Source of the DNA: BOG-1155 sp963717985
Lineage (GTDB): Bacteria > Desulfobacterota > Syntrophorhabdia > Syntrophorhabdales > WCHB1-27
Direction: 5' to 3'
Assembly: GCA_963717985.1 (NCBI GenBank)
Contig: CAVQYC010000002.1
Span: 434,001-498,000, forward strand
Length of the DNA: 64,000 bases
Part shown: positions 7,874 to 15,022 of the stretch, one piece after another
Layout of the letters: each line of letters starts with the position of its first letter
Position numbering within the stretch: the first letter of the stretch is position 1
Position numbers and translations under genes: made by a program
Notes under the pieces: generated by a model
Seen by the model: only the letters and a program-made list of their open reading frames with translations
Told to the model about the DNA's origin: nothing
Database searches by the model: none

Positions 7874-9094
7874 TTAAGGCGTTTCATCTGTCCCCTTCTC
7901 CCTTGGTGACAGTCTGGTGACAGTCGGGCCTTCCTTGAGAGATATTTTGTCGATCTCTACCCGTAGGTGCTCCAGATCGGCATGAGCATATTTCTCCGTC
8001 GTCTTCATCGACGTATGACCCAAGAGCTTACTTACCTTGAAGAGGCTTACCCCGCTGTTCACAAGGTTCGACGCGTAGGAATGCCTTGAAGCATCGTAAA
8101 GGCGCAAGTCCTTTTCCAACTTCAAAACCGTTCTCACGTGCTGCCAGAGCCGCCGCAAGCTGCTTTCTGTATAGGCTCTGCCTGTTCTCGGGTTAGCAAA
8201 GACAAAAGCCTCCGGCAGAGAACCCTTGAGCCGGACAGAGAAATAGTCAAGCATCTCCGGGTGTATAGGGATTGTCACCGCCCGCGATTTCTTCCCCTTC
8301 CTTTTCTCCCTGTAAACTTCCGCGGAAAAGGTCGCATTTATGGTCATGCTCTCGTTCTCAAGGTCCACGTCCTTGCACTTGAGCGCCCGCGCTTCTCCAG
8401 GCCGACAACCGTGGAGCATCAGGAAACCCACAATCGGTTTATCCTCGTCCCGTACCGTATTGAACAGCTTCGCTTGATCTTTGCTATGTATCCACTTCAC
8501 CGGGGCCTCTTCCGCCTCGATAGCAGGAAAGGGGGGCACAGTGGTAATAACTTCAAGGTCTTCCCGAAGCCAGTTCATAAAGGTCTTCAGAATGTCTACC
8601 GCATTCTTGACGCTTTTCTCTTTCCATGCGAAGGTTTTCCGGCAATACTCAGCGAAATTGATAACATCCAGCTTGCGAATCTCGCGTACATCCTGAGTCT
8701 TGAAGAAGTCTTGGGCAATGGTCACGATCCGCTTATAGTGTGATCGATAGGAAGGGGCAACGACCTTGCTTTTATCCTCAAGGAACCGCTGCAGAAGGTT
8801 CTTGCTCCAAAACTTCGAGGCTTCAGCCGTGATATAGTGGGAAGGATCAAAGGCATGGTTTTCGAGTTCTTCCCCTATTCTGTCGCTCAGTTTGTCGGCC
8901 CTATCGTATGAGTCAAGCACCTGGCCGGTCTTATCGGAAAAGACCCTGATCCTTTGCCCTTGCCAAGGCAAATCAATGTACAAGCGTTTCGGAACCGTCT
9001 GATGTTCCAGACACATGAACCCTAATTTTTGAATCTCAATAAAAGCCTTACCGCACACTGGACATTTCCCCTTTGCCCTTATGTGACCCGCCAT
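7874..9094 (-). CDS. int: Tyrosine recombinase (phage integrase) of element 1 with N-terminal zinc ribbon
   Basis: 406 residues from the ATG at 9094, chosen because AGGGGG lies 7 bases upstream; the frame could extend to 9166. The N-terminus has CPVCGK and a later C-x2-H pair (a possible zinc ribbon). A SAM-like core-binding domain and the catalytic domain follow. Catalytic elements are visible as HGCRPGEARAL (Arg I), DASRHSYAS (His/Arg region) and LGHTSMKTTEKYAH (His and nucleophile Tyr). It lies 28 bases inside attachment copy 1 and reads toward it. It should catalyse site-specific integration into tRNA-Thr. Confidence 0.92.
   Translation of the reverse strand: MAGHIRAKGKCPVCGKAFIEIQKLGFMCLEHQTVPKRLYIDLPWQGQRIRVFSDKTGQVLDSYDRADKLSDRIGEELENHAFDPSHYITAEASKFWSKNLLQRFLEDKSKVVAPSYRSHYKRIVTIAQDFFKTQDVREIRKLDVINFAEYCRKTFAWKEKSVKNAVDILKTFMNWLREDLEVITTVPPFPAIEAEEAPVKWIHSKDQAKLFNTVRDEDKPIVGFLMLHGCRPGEARALKCKDVDLENESMTINATFSAEVYREKRKGKKSRAVTIPIHPEMLDYFSVRLKGSLPEAFVFANPRTGRAYTESSLRRLWQHVRTVLKLEKDLRLYDASRHSYASNLVNSGVSLFKVSKLLGHTSMKTTEKYAHADLEHLRVEIDKISLKEGPTVTRLSPREKGTDETP
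7905..7925. promoter_or_regulatory. Putative integrase arm-type site, left end of element 1
   Basis: GGTGACAGTC-T-GGTGACAGTC, two direct copies of a 10-mer, lies inside the 3' end of the integrase gene 59 bases from attachment copy 1. The same 21 bases occur at 19332. Paired direct repeats near each end are typical of arm sites bound by the N-terminal domain of tyrosine recombinases. Confidence 0.5.
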
Positions 9095-9574
9095 CTTTGC
9101 CCCCTGTCGTTTTTCGACAAGGATACGAAGAATATTCAGGTCTGTCAATGCGTCCGTGGGCAACATCGCTGTACCGGACCCTCTCCGGCCTGTATTTTCT
9201 CAAGCTCTCTTCCACGGTGAAATAGTACATAAGTCCTCTTTACTTATGTTGTCGGCTCAGCTTCCTCGCCACACTCTGCACACCATACTATGCTTTGTGC
9301 TAACACCAATGCCGCTGTTTCTCCTGTTCTCCTATTCTACCCACCCTTCCCCACGTCTGTTCCATAACAGTACATATGTTCTATTGTCATTGTCAACTCT
9401 TTTTTTCACTCCGTAGAGAATCTTCTAAAATCCGCGCCATTACACGACGAATGAACATGGATTCTATAGTACCCTTGCCAGCGAAACAGCGTAGAACTTT
9501 TTCCCCCGGACACTCCGTGAGGGGAAAAGATTTCTGTAATGGAGGCTTCTTAAATTCTTGATTGGTCCCCCTGG
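9095..9574. other. Non-coding gap upstream of the element-1 integrase
   Basis: No convincing gene is seen here. The gap holds the upstream region of the leftward integrase and of the rightward cargo genes. One hairpin is visible at 9499-9528 (TTTTCCCC pairing with GGGGAAAA), and the stretch is pyrimidine-rich on the plus strand. Confidence 0.5.
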
Positions 9575-9790
9575 ATGTTCTATACTGTCCCTGTGAACCG
9601 CAAGCGGAGAGAGGTAATCGGAGGCGCAGTTGCCGACATGGGCAAGTTCATAGCCACCGCCGGGACAGTTGCGGTATTTGTCGCCGGGAAGCTTACCCCC
9701 TTTACAGGTTTTGTTATTGCGGCGTCTGCCCTCTTATCCCTCGTATTGGCTTACTTTATTGTTCCGAAAGACAAGGAGGACGAAGAATGA
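9575..9790 (+). CDS. Small membrane protein, unknown
   Basis: Up to 71 residues. A charged N-terminus is followed by two hydrophobic stretches (FIATAGTVAVFVAGKL and VIAASALLSLVLAYFIV) and a charged tail (PKDKEDEE). The start is uncertain: ATG 9575 gives the full frame, while ATG 9638 with GGAGG upstream gives a 50-residue protein. The next gene starts inside its stop codon (ATGA), indicating a translationally coupled pair. I do not recognise the family. Size and topology resemble small phage inner-membrane or coat proteins, but it lies away from the phage block. Confidence 0.5.
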   Translation: MFYTVPVNRKRREVIGGAVADMGKFIATAGTVAVFVAGKLTPFTGFVIAASALLSLVLAYFIVPKDKEDEE

Positions 9791-9879
9791 CAGGAGCACA
9801 GATCGCATTCTTTTCGACGCTTGCTTTGGGTCTCATCATTTTTGCCGTCATCTTCATTATTCAGGACCGGAAGAAGTGA
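9787..9879 (+). CDS. 30-residue single-span membrane peptide
   Basis: MTGAQIAFF begins at the ATG overlapping the previous stop codon, then one transmembrane segment (LALGLIIFAVIFII) and a basic end (QDRKK). Coupling to the previous gene and a clean hydrophobic profile support it; length makes it uncertain. Function unknown. Confidence 0.45.
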   Translation: MTGAQIAFFSTLALGLIIFAVIFIIQDRKK

Positions 9880-9921
9880 CATCTCATCACTGACGGTGAC
9901 GCAAAATCAGGAGGCAAGTCA

Positions 9922-10191
9922 ATGCCAGCTCCAAATGAATTTCTCGAACAAAACCAGATTGACGATTACCGTTCATGCTTCACCGGTTCCGGGTTCACAC
10001 CGGATGACTTTGAATTGACCCAGCAAAGAGATCAGCCTACAGGGATCGTTTACGACCCACAAGCCGGAAAGGTAACTGTTCGCTGTAAAAGGACAGGCAT
10101 AGAAAAAGTCTACGAATTACATTCAGGGAATACTTGGCCCTCGCAATTCGATCAGGATTTACACCGTGGGGTTTTCAGTAGGAATGCGTAG
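9922..10191 (+). CDS. Hypothetical protein (89 aa), cargo of element 1
   Basis: AGGAGG at 9909 precedes the ATG at a good distance. The protein is soluble, with YDPQAGKVTVRCKRTGIEKVYEL suggesting a small beta-rich domain in the second half. I do not recognise the family. It is the third of a rightward run of small genes between the integrase and the phage repressor. Confidence 0.55.
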   Translation: MPAPNEFLEQNQIDDYRSCFTGSGFTPDDFELTQQRDQPTGIVYDPQAGKVTVRCKRTGIEKVYELHSGNTWPSQFDQDLHRGVFSRNA

Positions 10192-10202
10192 GAAACAAAT
10201 TT

Positions 10203-10922
10203 ATGACCACCAACAATCAGATTCGGCCCGGCAACCGAGCCTTCGAATACCTTCTTAACCACTACCAACCGCTCGACGCAAAGATTACGCCTTTAGTAAA
10301 TGTTCTTCCTGTCCTTGGAGACGAATTATATGGCTACGCGCAGACAGGGGCAGAACTTCTGCCCCGGACCGTTCGCACAAATCTCTTGGCCCGTCTGTTT
10401 ACTACCTTCACCAAAACATCCTATTCAAACCAGAAAGACCTCCTCGCCCTTTGCATTTTTGATTTACAATTGTGCATCTACTTTGACGCTGTTTTTTCTT
10501 ATTGCGGTGATAAACAATTGGCATCCCTTCTCGCGGATTCTTTACTCTATCAAGCGACGGGTTACGAAGCCTCGTCGCCTACTAATTCCCAAATTTGGGA
10601 CGAAGGCACTCAAAGGGCGCGCGGTATCTCCAAATATATGCTATCACGCCAGCAATTCAAGGACATCGGTGATATACAGGCATGGGTCTTTGGAAAGGAA
10701 GTCTCAGCAATTCTTCACGGCAACGCCAAAGACATCTCAATTATCCTCGGCCTCCGCAACTTTTCAATTGTTGTCCGAATGAATGCAAAGAACGCGTGCG
10801 CTTTTTCCTTATATGGAACTCTGCCGACGGAGGCAGAGCAAAGAGCGTTCCAGGCCAGCCTTGAGGAAACGAACAAGCAGCTTACAGAAATGCTTAATAA
10901 GATCGGAGGTAAAAGGCAATAA
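10203..10922 (+). CDS. Hypothetical protein (239 aa), cargo of element 1
   Basis: The ATG at 10203 follows the previous stop by 11 bases. The protein is soluble and largely alpha-helical by composition, with repeated Leu/Ala-rich stretches (LLARLFTTF, LLALCIFDLQL, LASLLADSLLYQ) and a Glu/Gln-rich C-terminal helix. There is no signal peptide and no motif I can name. Base composition is more AT-rich than host genes, which fits imported cargo. Confidence 0.6.
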   Translation: MTTNNQIRPGNRAFEYLLNHYQPLDAKITPLVNVLPVLGDELYGYAQTGAELLPRTVRTNLLARLFTTFTKTSYSNQKDLLALCIFDLQLCIYFDAVFSYCGDKQLASLLADSLLYQATGYEASSPTNSQIWDEGTQRARGISKYMLSRQQFKDIGDIQAWVFGKEVSAILHGNAKDISIILGLRNFSIVVRMNAKNACAFSLYGTLPTEAEQRAFQASLEETNKQLTEMLNKIGGKRQ

Positions 10923-11014
10923 TAAGGAGCAATAAGCAGGTTCCCACATCTTTCTTGAACTTGCACGGACGCGAGCAAGCCGCGTAACAACACGAACGGA
11001 GGTGCTTAGCTGTT

Positions 11015-11491
11015 ATGGTGAAAATGATGGAGACTTGGCTAACTCAGGGGCACATGCATTTCATCGTGAACAGCGTATCATACAGATTGTCCATAGATCA
11101 ACCCGACGGAAGCATTCAGGAAACGCACGAGTTGTTAATAAGCGGCAGCAGAATTGGCGAGGACATAGATATACAGGACGGAACCCATGTGGTTTTGCAG
11201 ATCAAAGGCTGTGGCGCAGAATATGCGAAGGATGACGGTGGTAATGTTGTCCTCGGGTACTTGCCTACGCGGACTGAAGACGCCTGGTTGCCGGTACTTC
11301 TGATAAAAAATGAAACGATCCGAGAAATGAGAGACTCATTTAGGCATTGGCAAACGAACAAAAGTGGAGACGCTTTCGTCTCGATTACACTTTCAACGAG
11401 GCCCGAAGATACAGAAGGTACTGGGCATGTGCTGGTGAGAGGGATTAAGTTGTCAATCCCCGAGGCGACACAATTAAAGGGAGACTCTTGA
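11015..11491 (+). CDS. Hypothetical protein (158 aa), cargo of element 1
   Basis: GGAGGTG at 10998 lies 10 bases before the ATG; a second Met codon at 11024 is possible. The N-terminal half is beta-rich (HFIVNSVSYRLSID, HELLISGSRIGEDIDI, THVVLQIKG), compatible with a small beta-sandwich or ubiquitin-like fold, but I cannot assign it. The last gene of the run overlaps its stop codon. Confidence 0.55.
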   Translation: MVKMMETWLTQGHMHFIVNSVSYRLSIDQPDGSIQETHELLISGSRIGEDIDIQDGTHVVLQIKGCGAEYAKDDGGNVVLGYLPTRTEDAWLPVLLIKNETIREMRDSFRHWQTNKSGDAFVSITLSTRPEDTEGTGHVLVRGIKLSIPEATQLKGDS

Positions 11492-11775
11492 TGATAGAAT
11501 GGCTTGGATTCATATATGGAATTGCGAAAGACCTAAAAGACTATCTTGAATATAAAGAGGAGGATAAACTGGTTGATTCAAGTTGGCTTGAAAAATCGGG
11601 CTTCGATCAAGAATGGAAGCGCAAAGGCTATCAACTCCGCTGGTCACGCCCCGAGAAAGTCCCGTCCAGACGTTATGATGGTTGGGAGGTTCTTTACGAG
11701 GTTGATAAAACAAAGCACGTGCGACGGCGCATAATATTGAAGGATGCCAGCATCTTAATCGGAAAACTGAACTGA
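11491..11775 (+). CDS. Hypothetical protein (94 aa), cargo of element 1
   Basis: The ATG at 11491 overlaps the previous TGA, with AAGGGAG at 11477. An amphipathic N-terminus (MIEWLGFIYGIAKDL) is followed by a charged, Trp-rich soluble domain with several basic residues (KRKGYQLRWSR, KHVRRRI). Translational coupling to the 158-residue gene suggests they act together. Function unknown. Confidence 0.55.
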   Translation: MIEWLGFIYGIAKDLKDYLEYKEEDKLVDSSWLEKSGFDQEWKRKGYQLRWSRPEKVPSRRYDGWEVLYEVDKTKHVRRRIILKDASILIGKLN

Positions 11776-12304
11776 GGCACACAAGGCGTTGAGATATGTG
11801 TTAATTAACAAGCCCAAAGGACGACCGATGCGCCCGGCCCCATCCTCTATCGGGATAGCTTGCCAATTTCCGCGCCATGGCCGTCACGGAAATTGTATCA
11901 TCGCTGCCGCGAGAAAACGCGAAGATTTCCCCCCTTCTTTTTGAGGGGAAAAATTCTCCAGAAGGGAAAGACCCTACCAGGCGTAAGGCGCGGACCCCCG
12001 CCCCCGTGCTCCTCACGTCCGCGCGGGAGGCGGGAGGGACTGCGCATCACTCCTTGACACCACTCAGCATAATCTATCTCCCGGCCCGTCCCCTGTTCAA
12101 AGAAGCGCCAGGTATCGCCCTTTTTGACCACCTTCGCGGGCGGACGGTACGCATACCCATCGCCACCGGGAACCGCCTTTGCTCCCTCAGCCCCTCTGCT
12201 TGCATGTAAAAATGGGGAAAGTTACGCAGGCTATTCTCATGAGGAGTTATATAGGACATTAGTACTATGTAATCAAGAAATATTATGGAAATAGATTTTT
12301 ACCC
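11776..12304. other. Hairpin-rich non-coding gap between cargo and phage modules
   Basis: No supported gene in 530 bases. Three inverted repeats are visible: AATTTCCG/CGGAAATT at 11865-11894, a TTCCCC/GGGGAA stem near 11924-11953, and the large hairpin at 11988-12045 listed separately. Such a gap beside a filamentous phage gene block is where replication or packaging signals would be expected. Confidence 0.5.
11988..12045 (-). repeat. Conserved-loop hairpin, copy A
   Basis: On the minus strand, a GC stem (CCCGCCTCCCG opposite CGGGGGCGGG) extended by GCGC/GCGC closes a 17-base loop, CGCGGACGTGAGGAGCA. Copies B (13203, minus) and C (19829, plus) have the same stem core and a related loop. The strand given is the one on which the loop reads GCGGA...GAGCA; in all three copies it is the coding strand of the neighbouring phage or Rep genes. 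Confidence 0.7.
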
Positions 12305-12333
12305 TTGACGTTCCGTCTATTAATGTGATACAT
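12305..12333 (+). promoter_or_regulatory. Promoter of the LexA-like repressor gene
   Basis: A -35 TTGACG (12305-12310), a 17-base spacer and ATACAT (12328-12333) put transcription start only a few bases before the ATG at 12345. No ribosome site is present, so the message is probably leaderless or nearly so. Confidence 0.5.
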
Positions 12334-12344
12334 TTGTTCTGTCA

Positions 12345-12986
12345 ATGCCGCCAAAGACCGCCACGCGAGAGAAGATTTTTGCCTTTTTGCAAGCTTACAG
12401 GCAAGAGAACGGCTACGCGCCGACATTGAGGGAGATCGCCAAAGCCTGCGCTATCAAGAGCCTTTCTGCGGTTCAATTCCATCTCGACCGACTGGAGCGG
12501 GATGGCGTTATAAGAAGAGACAAAGACAAATCGAGGTCCATTACCTTGCCTGCGGAGGACGTGGAGCACGAGGCGATACCGGTTCTTGGTACGATTGTTG
12601 CCGGCCATCCCGTCCCCGTGCCCGATACCGATACCCGGCTCACAGCTAGGGAGTGGGTGGACGTCCCGCTTTCGATCATCCAGGGCAAGAAAGACATTTA
12701 CGCACTTCACGTCAGAGGCAATTCGATGGTCGATGCACTTATCGGCGATGGCGACATCGTAATCATGCAGCCCGGCAATGAGGTAAAAAACGGCGAGATA
12801 GCTGCCTGCTGGCTTAAAGAACAACAGGAGGTAACGCTGAAGAAGTTCTATCTCGAACGGGACCGGGTTCGCCTTCAGCCCTGCAACCCTTATATGATAC
12901 CGATTTACGAAAGGGCCGAGAACGTCGAGGTCCAGGGGAGGCTGATCGGTGTCATGCGGAAGTGTTTTTCGGTTTCCCCCCCTTGA
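12345..12986 (+). CDS. LexA/CI-like repressor with self-cleaving S24 peptidase domain
   Basis: 213 residues. A LexA-type winged helix (about 5-65, GYAPTLREIAKA) is followed by a peptidase S24 domain with the Ala86-Gly87 cleavage site (VAGHP), catalytic Ser127 (GNSMVD) and Lys about 166 (VTLKKF). LexA-like proteins cleave themselves when RecA is activated by DNA damage. The gene faces away from the phage block inside element 1, so it most likely serves as an SOS-sensitive prophage repressor rather than the host LexA; the latter reading cannot be excluded. Confidence 0.88.
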   Translation: MPPKTATREKIFAFLQAYRQENGYAPTLREIAKACAIKSLSAVQFHLDRLERDGVIRRDKDKSRSITLPAEDVEHEAIPVLGTIVAGHPVPVPDTDTRLTAREWVDVPLSIIQGKKDIYALHVRGNSMVDALIGDGDIVIMQPGNEVKNGEIAACWLKEQQEVTLKKFYLERDRVRLQPCNPYMIPIYERAENVEVQGRLIGVMRKCFSVSPP

Positions 12987-13202
12987 AAACGCCAACGAGG
13001 CTCATAATGCCGATCCTGGCAGACCGTATAGGCGGCAAGCCAACCGCCCTCGCTTCCAGCCATCAAGAAAGCAGTGAATCCCTGCCAGAATTCCGATTCA
13101 CGAAAACCTCTTTCTTACTAAATGCCCCGTTTTGTCATTCGGCGGAGTATCCGATCCGGCGCTCACCTGGACAGCAATATTACCAACATGCTCCACAGAC
13201 AC

Positions 13203-13262
13203 AGCGCCGCCCCCCGGCCCCCGTGCTCATTCTTCCGCGCGGGAGGCCGGAGGAGCGGCGCT
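13203..13262 (-). repeat. Conserved-loop hairpin, copy B, spanning the end of the zot reading frame
   Basis: On the minus strand, AGCGCCGC (perfect 8-bp outer stem with GCGGCGCT) and CCGGCC/GGCCGG enclose the 16-base loop CGCGGAAGAATGAGCA. The stop codon of the frameshift-corrected zot lies in this loop. It may act as terminator, but the loop similarity to copies A and C suggests a recognised signal. Confidence 0.75.
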
Positions 13263-14295
13263 ACTCTCAGGCACCCACCGAACAAACCCCACGACCCGCC
13301 CCGTGTAATCCGTGAAAGTCCACTTATCGCCCTCTACGGCCACCGTAGCAGGCGCGTGGTACACTTCTACCGCCGGCAACCCCCTTTGATCCCCCAGGCG
13401 CACCCGCAGCCCCCACAGGAGCGACAGCAGACCCCGCCGACTCTATCCCCTTTTCAGTGATTTTCGCCGGCAGAGCAACCCACTTGCCGCCAGAGTAATA
13501 GCCGCTTTGCCCCTGGTTAAGATCGACTGGAGCAGCACCCGCCTTGACGAACGCCGCCGCAGTGACCTTTTGAGCTTTTTTCGCTCCGAAAACATCCCCG
13601 TGAGCAATCCCACTCCGAAAAAGCATAATGACCATGAGAATAAACACGCAAGGGATAGCATAGAAAATCGGATGACGGAATATGTTAGTAGCTTTTCCAA
13701 TTCCTTTCTCCTTTATGTCCTTTGCAGCATAGGACTTGTAACACTTGAAGATCAGCGGATTATAGGTCTTACGCTTGCGAGACAGACAGTTTCTTTCGTC
13801 ATCTTCAGAATAGACGTACTCCAAATAGGACCGCTTGACGAGCGACCCCATGAAGTTTACCTTTCGACACCTATGCGTCCACTCGATCAGCGAGCGCACA
13901 TGACCGTCCAGCTTGTCCAGAGCTTGCGTAATTAAGACAGCATCATAGCCTTGATGACGATGCGTCGAGCACCATTCCGCCATCTGCTTATTGGCCTCAG
14001 ATGCATAGGTCCGTGACGACCACAGCTTATGGACCTCATCGATCATAACGACCGAGCCGACAGGCGCCAGGTCCCAAAAGTGTAAGGTCTCATCCCGCTT
14101 CATATGGTGAACCTGTTTTTCGATCTGCTCACGATCCAACCCGGCCACCAGACCAAGAGCGATCCGGCAAGACTCATCGTCTAACCCGTCCATGTTCGTG
14201 TAGATGACCCGGCCCTTTTTCAGCATGTCAAGCATGAGCAGAACCGCAGCATACGACTTGCCGCCCCCAGGAGTACCCGTGTAGCATGTAATCAT
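13227..14295 (-). CDS. zot: Zot-like morphogenesis ATPase (inovirus pI), with a C-terminal frameshift
   Basis: The uninterrupted frame runs 14295-13324 (323 aa). The Zot P-loop domain has Walker A GTPGGGKS and Walker B VVMIDEVH, then one membrane span near residues 210-230 and a periplasmic tail. pI/Zot drives phage assembly at the inner membrane. From a five-base C run at 13380-13384 (AAAGGGGG on the coding strand), the annotated frame turns Gly/Arg-rich. The neighbouring frame instead reads LPAVEVYHAPATVAVEGDKW, then DYTGRVVGFVRW, ending at 13227. That looks like the true tail, so one base appears gained or lost. The gene overlaps no neighbour and is the last of the phage block. Confidence 0.85.
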
Positions 14296-14324
14296 GCAAT
14301 CACCCCATTCTTAACCTTGTCATG

Positions 14325-14522
14325 TCACCCCCTCAAGATACCCCGCACCAGCCCCAAGACCGGACCGAGCACCAGGAACGCCAACCGCAGCAAGCCCTTT
14401 AGCCCCACCCACCGGGCTACAAGGCAACCCACCGCAAAGAGGCCCAACCCGATGCACCGATCCGGCCAGGAAGACCGGCGAATCACAATCACTTTCCTTG
14501 CGATCATATCCGCGTGATCCAT
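14325..14522 (-). CDS. Small basic membrane protein of the phage block (65 aa)
   Basis: It starts 18 bases inside the pVI-like gene. A basic N-terminus is followed by two short hydrophobic stretches (CIGLGLFAVGCLVARWV and LLRLAFLVLGPVLGLV) and an RGILRG end. The position between pVI-like and Zot genes and the overlap support it as a real phage gene; function unknown, possibly a minor coat or assembly partner. Confidence 0.5.
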   Translation of the reverse strand: MDHADMIARKVIVIRRSSWPDRCIGLGLFAVGCLVARWVGLKGLLRLAFLVLGPVLGLVRGILRG

Positions 14523-14842
14523 GCAGGAATCAGGTTAAGAGTCATGCGTATCGCAATCCCCGTCCCGATCATACCCAGGCCATTTGCTATCCCGCTTTGC
14601 TGGATAAGGTACGCCAGCTGAGAGGGGAGCAGCCCCCACGCCGCCGCCGTTTGTGTGGCAATGTTCCCCAGGTTAAGCGCCCCGATCAGCGTAGACATGC
14701 ACGTCAAGACCCCGTCCCATATCACGTACAACCCCATTTGAAGCGCATAGATCACGCCCTGTATAAGCCACTGCAACACCTGAACGATGATCCCCCAAAA
14801 ACCGTTGATGAAGGAGAGCAGCCAATCGAAGCCCCACGTCAT
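14504..14842 (-). CDS. pVI-like minor coat protein (DUF2523-like)
   Basis: 112 residues, strongly hydrophobic, with about three membrane helices (FINGFWGIIVQVLQWLIQGVIYAL, a central LIGALNLGNIA region, and a C-terminal GLGMIGTGIAI segment). Size, hydrophobicity and position directly before the Zot end of the block match inovirus pVI/DUF2523 proteins, which cap the virion end carrying the adsorption protein. The start overlaps the previous stop (ATGA). Family name is from resemblance, not search. Confidence 0.65.
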   Translation of the reverse strand: MTWGFDWLLSFINGFWGIIVQVLQWLIQGVIYALQMGLYVIWDGVLTCMSTLIGALNLGNIATQTAAAWGLLPSQLAYLIQQSGIANGLGMIGTGIAIRMTLNLIPAWITRI

Positions 14843-15021
14843 GACCGCGCCGCCTTTGCTTTCTTCGCCTTCCTGAAGCCCTCACACCCCGTTCTCGATA
14901 CGTCATCACTCCACCAGATATCGCAGTTTGGCGAGTTGTAACACTTCATGCCCTCATCCCACACCGGCGAGAACTTGCACTGACCGCACACCAACAACGG
15001 CTTACGTCTCGGTTTCTTCAT
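14839..15021 (-). CDS. Small Cys-rich protein of the phage block (60 aa)
   Basis: Starts behind AAGGGGGATGAG. CGQC near residue 12, CYNSPNC near 27 and a further Cys near 46 give five cysteines, suggesting a zinc-binding knuckle. Both ends are very basic. It lies between the adsorption protein and pVI-like genes and overlaps the latter by four bases. I know no clear counterpart in model filamentous phages; nucleic-acid binding is a guess. Confidence 0.6.
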   Translation of the reverse strand: MKKPRRKPLLVCGQCKFSPVWDEGMKCYNSPNCDIWWSDDVSRTGCEGFRKAKKAKAARS

Positions 15022-15022
15022 C

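Noticed and set aside
13227..14295. Zot as an enterotoxin
   Set aside because: The P-loop and membrane segment fit the phage assembly ATPase; nothing supports a toxin role.
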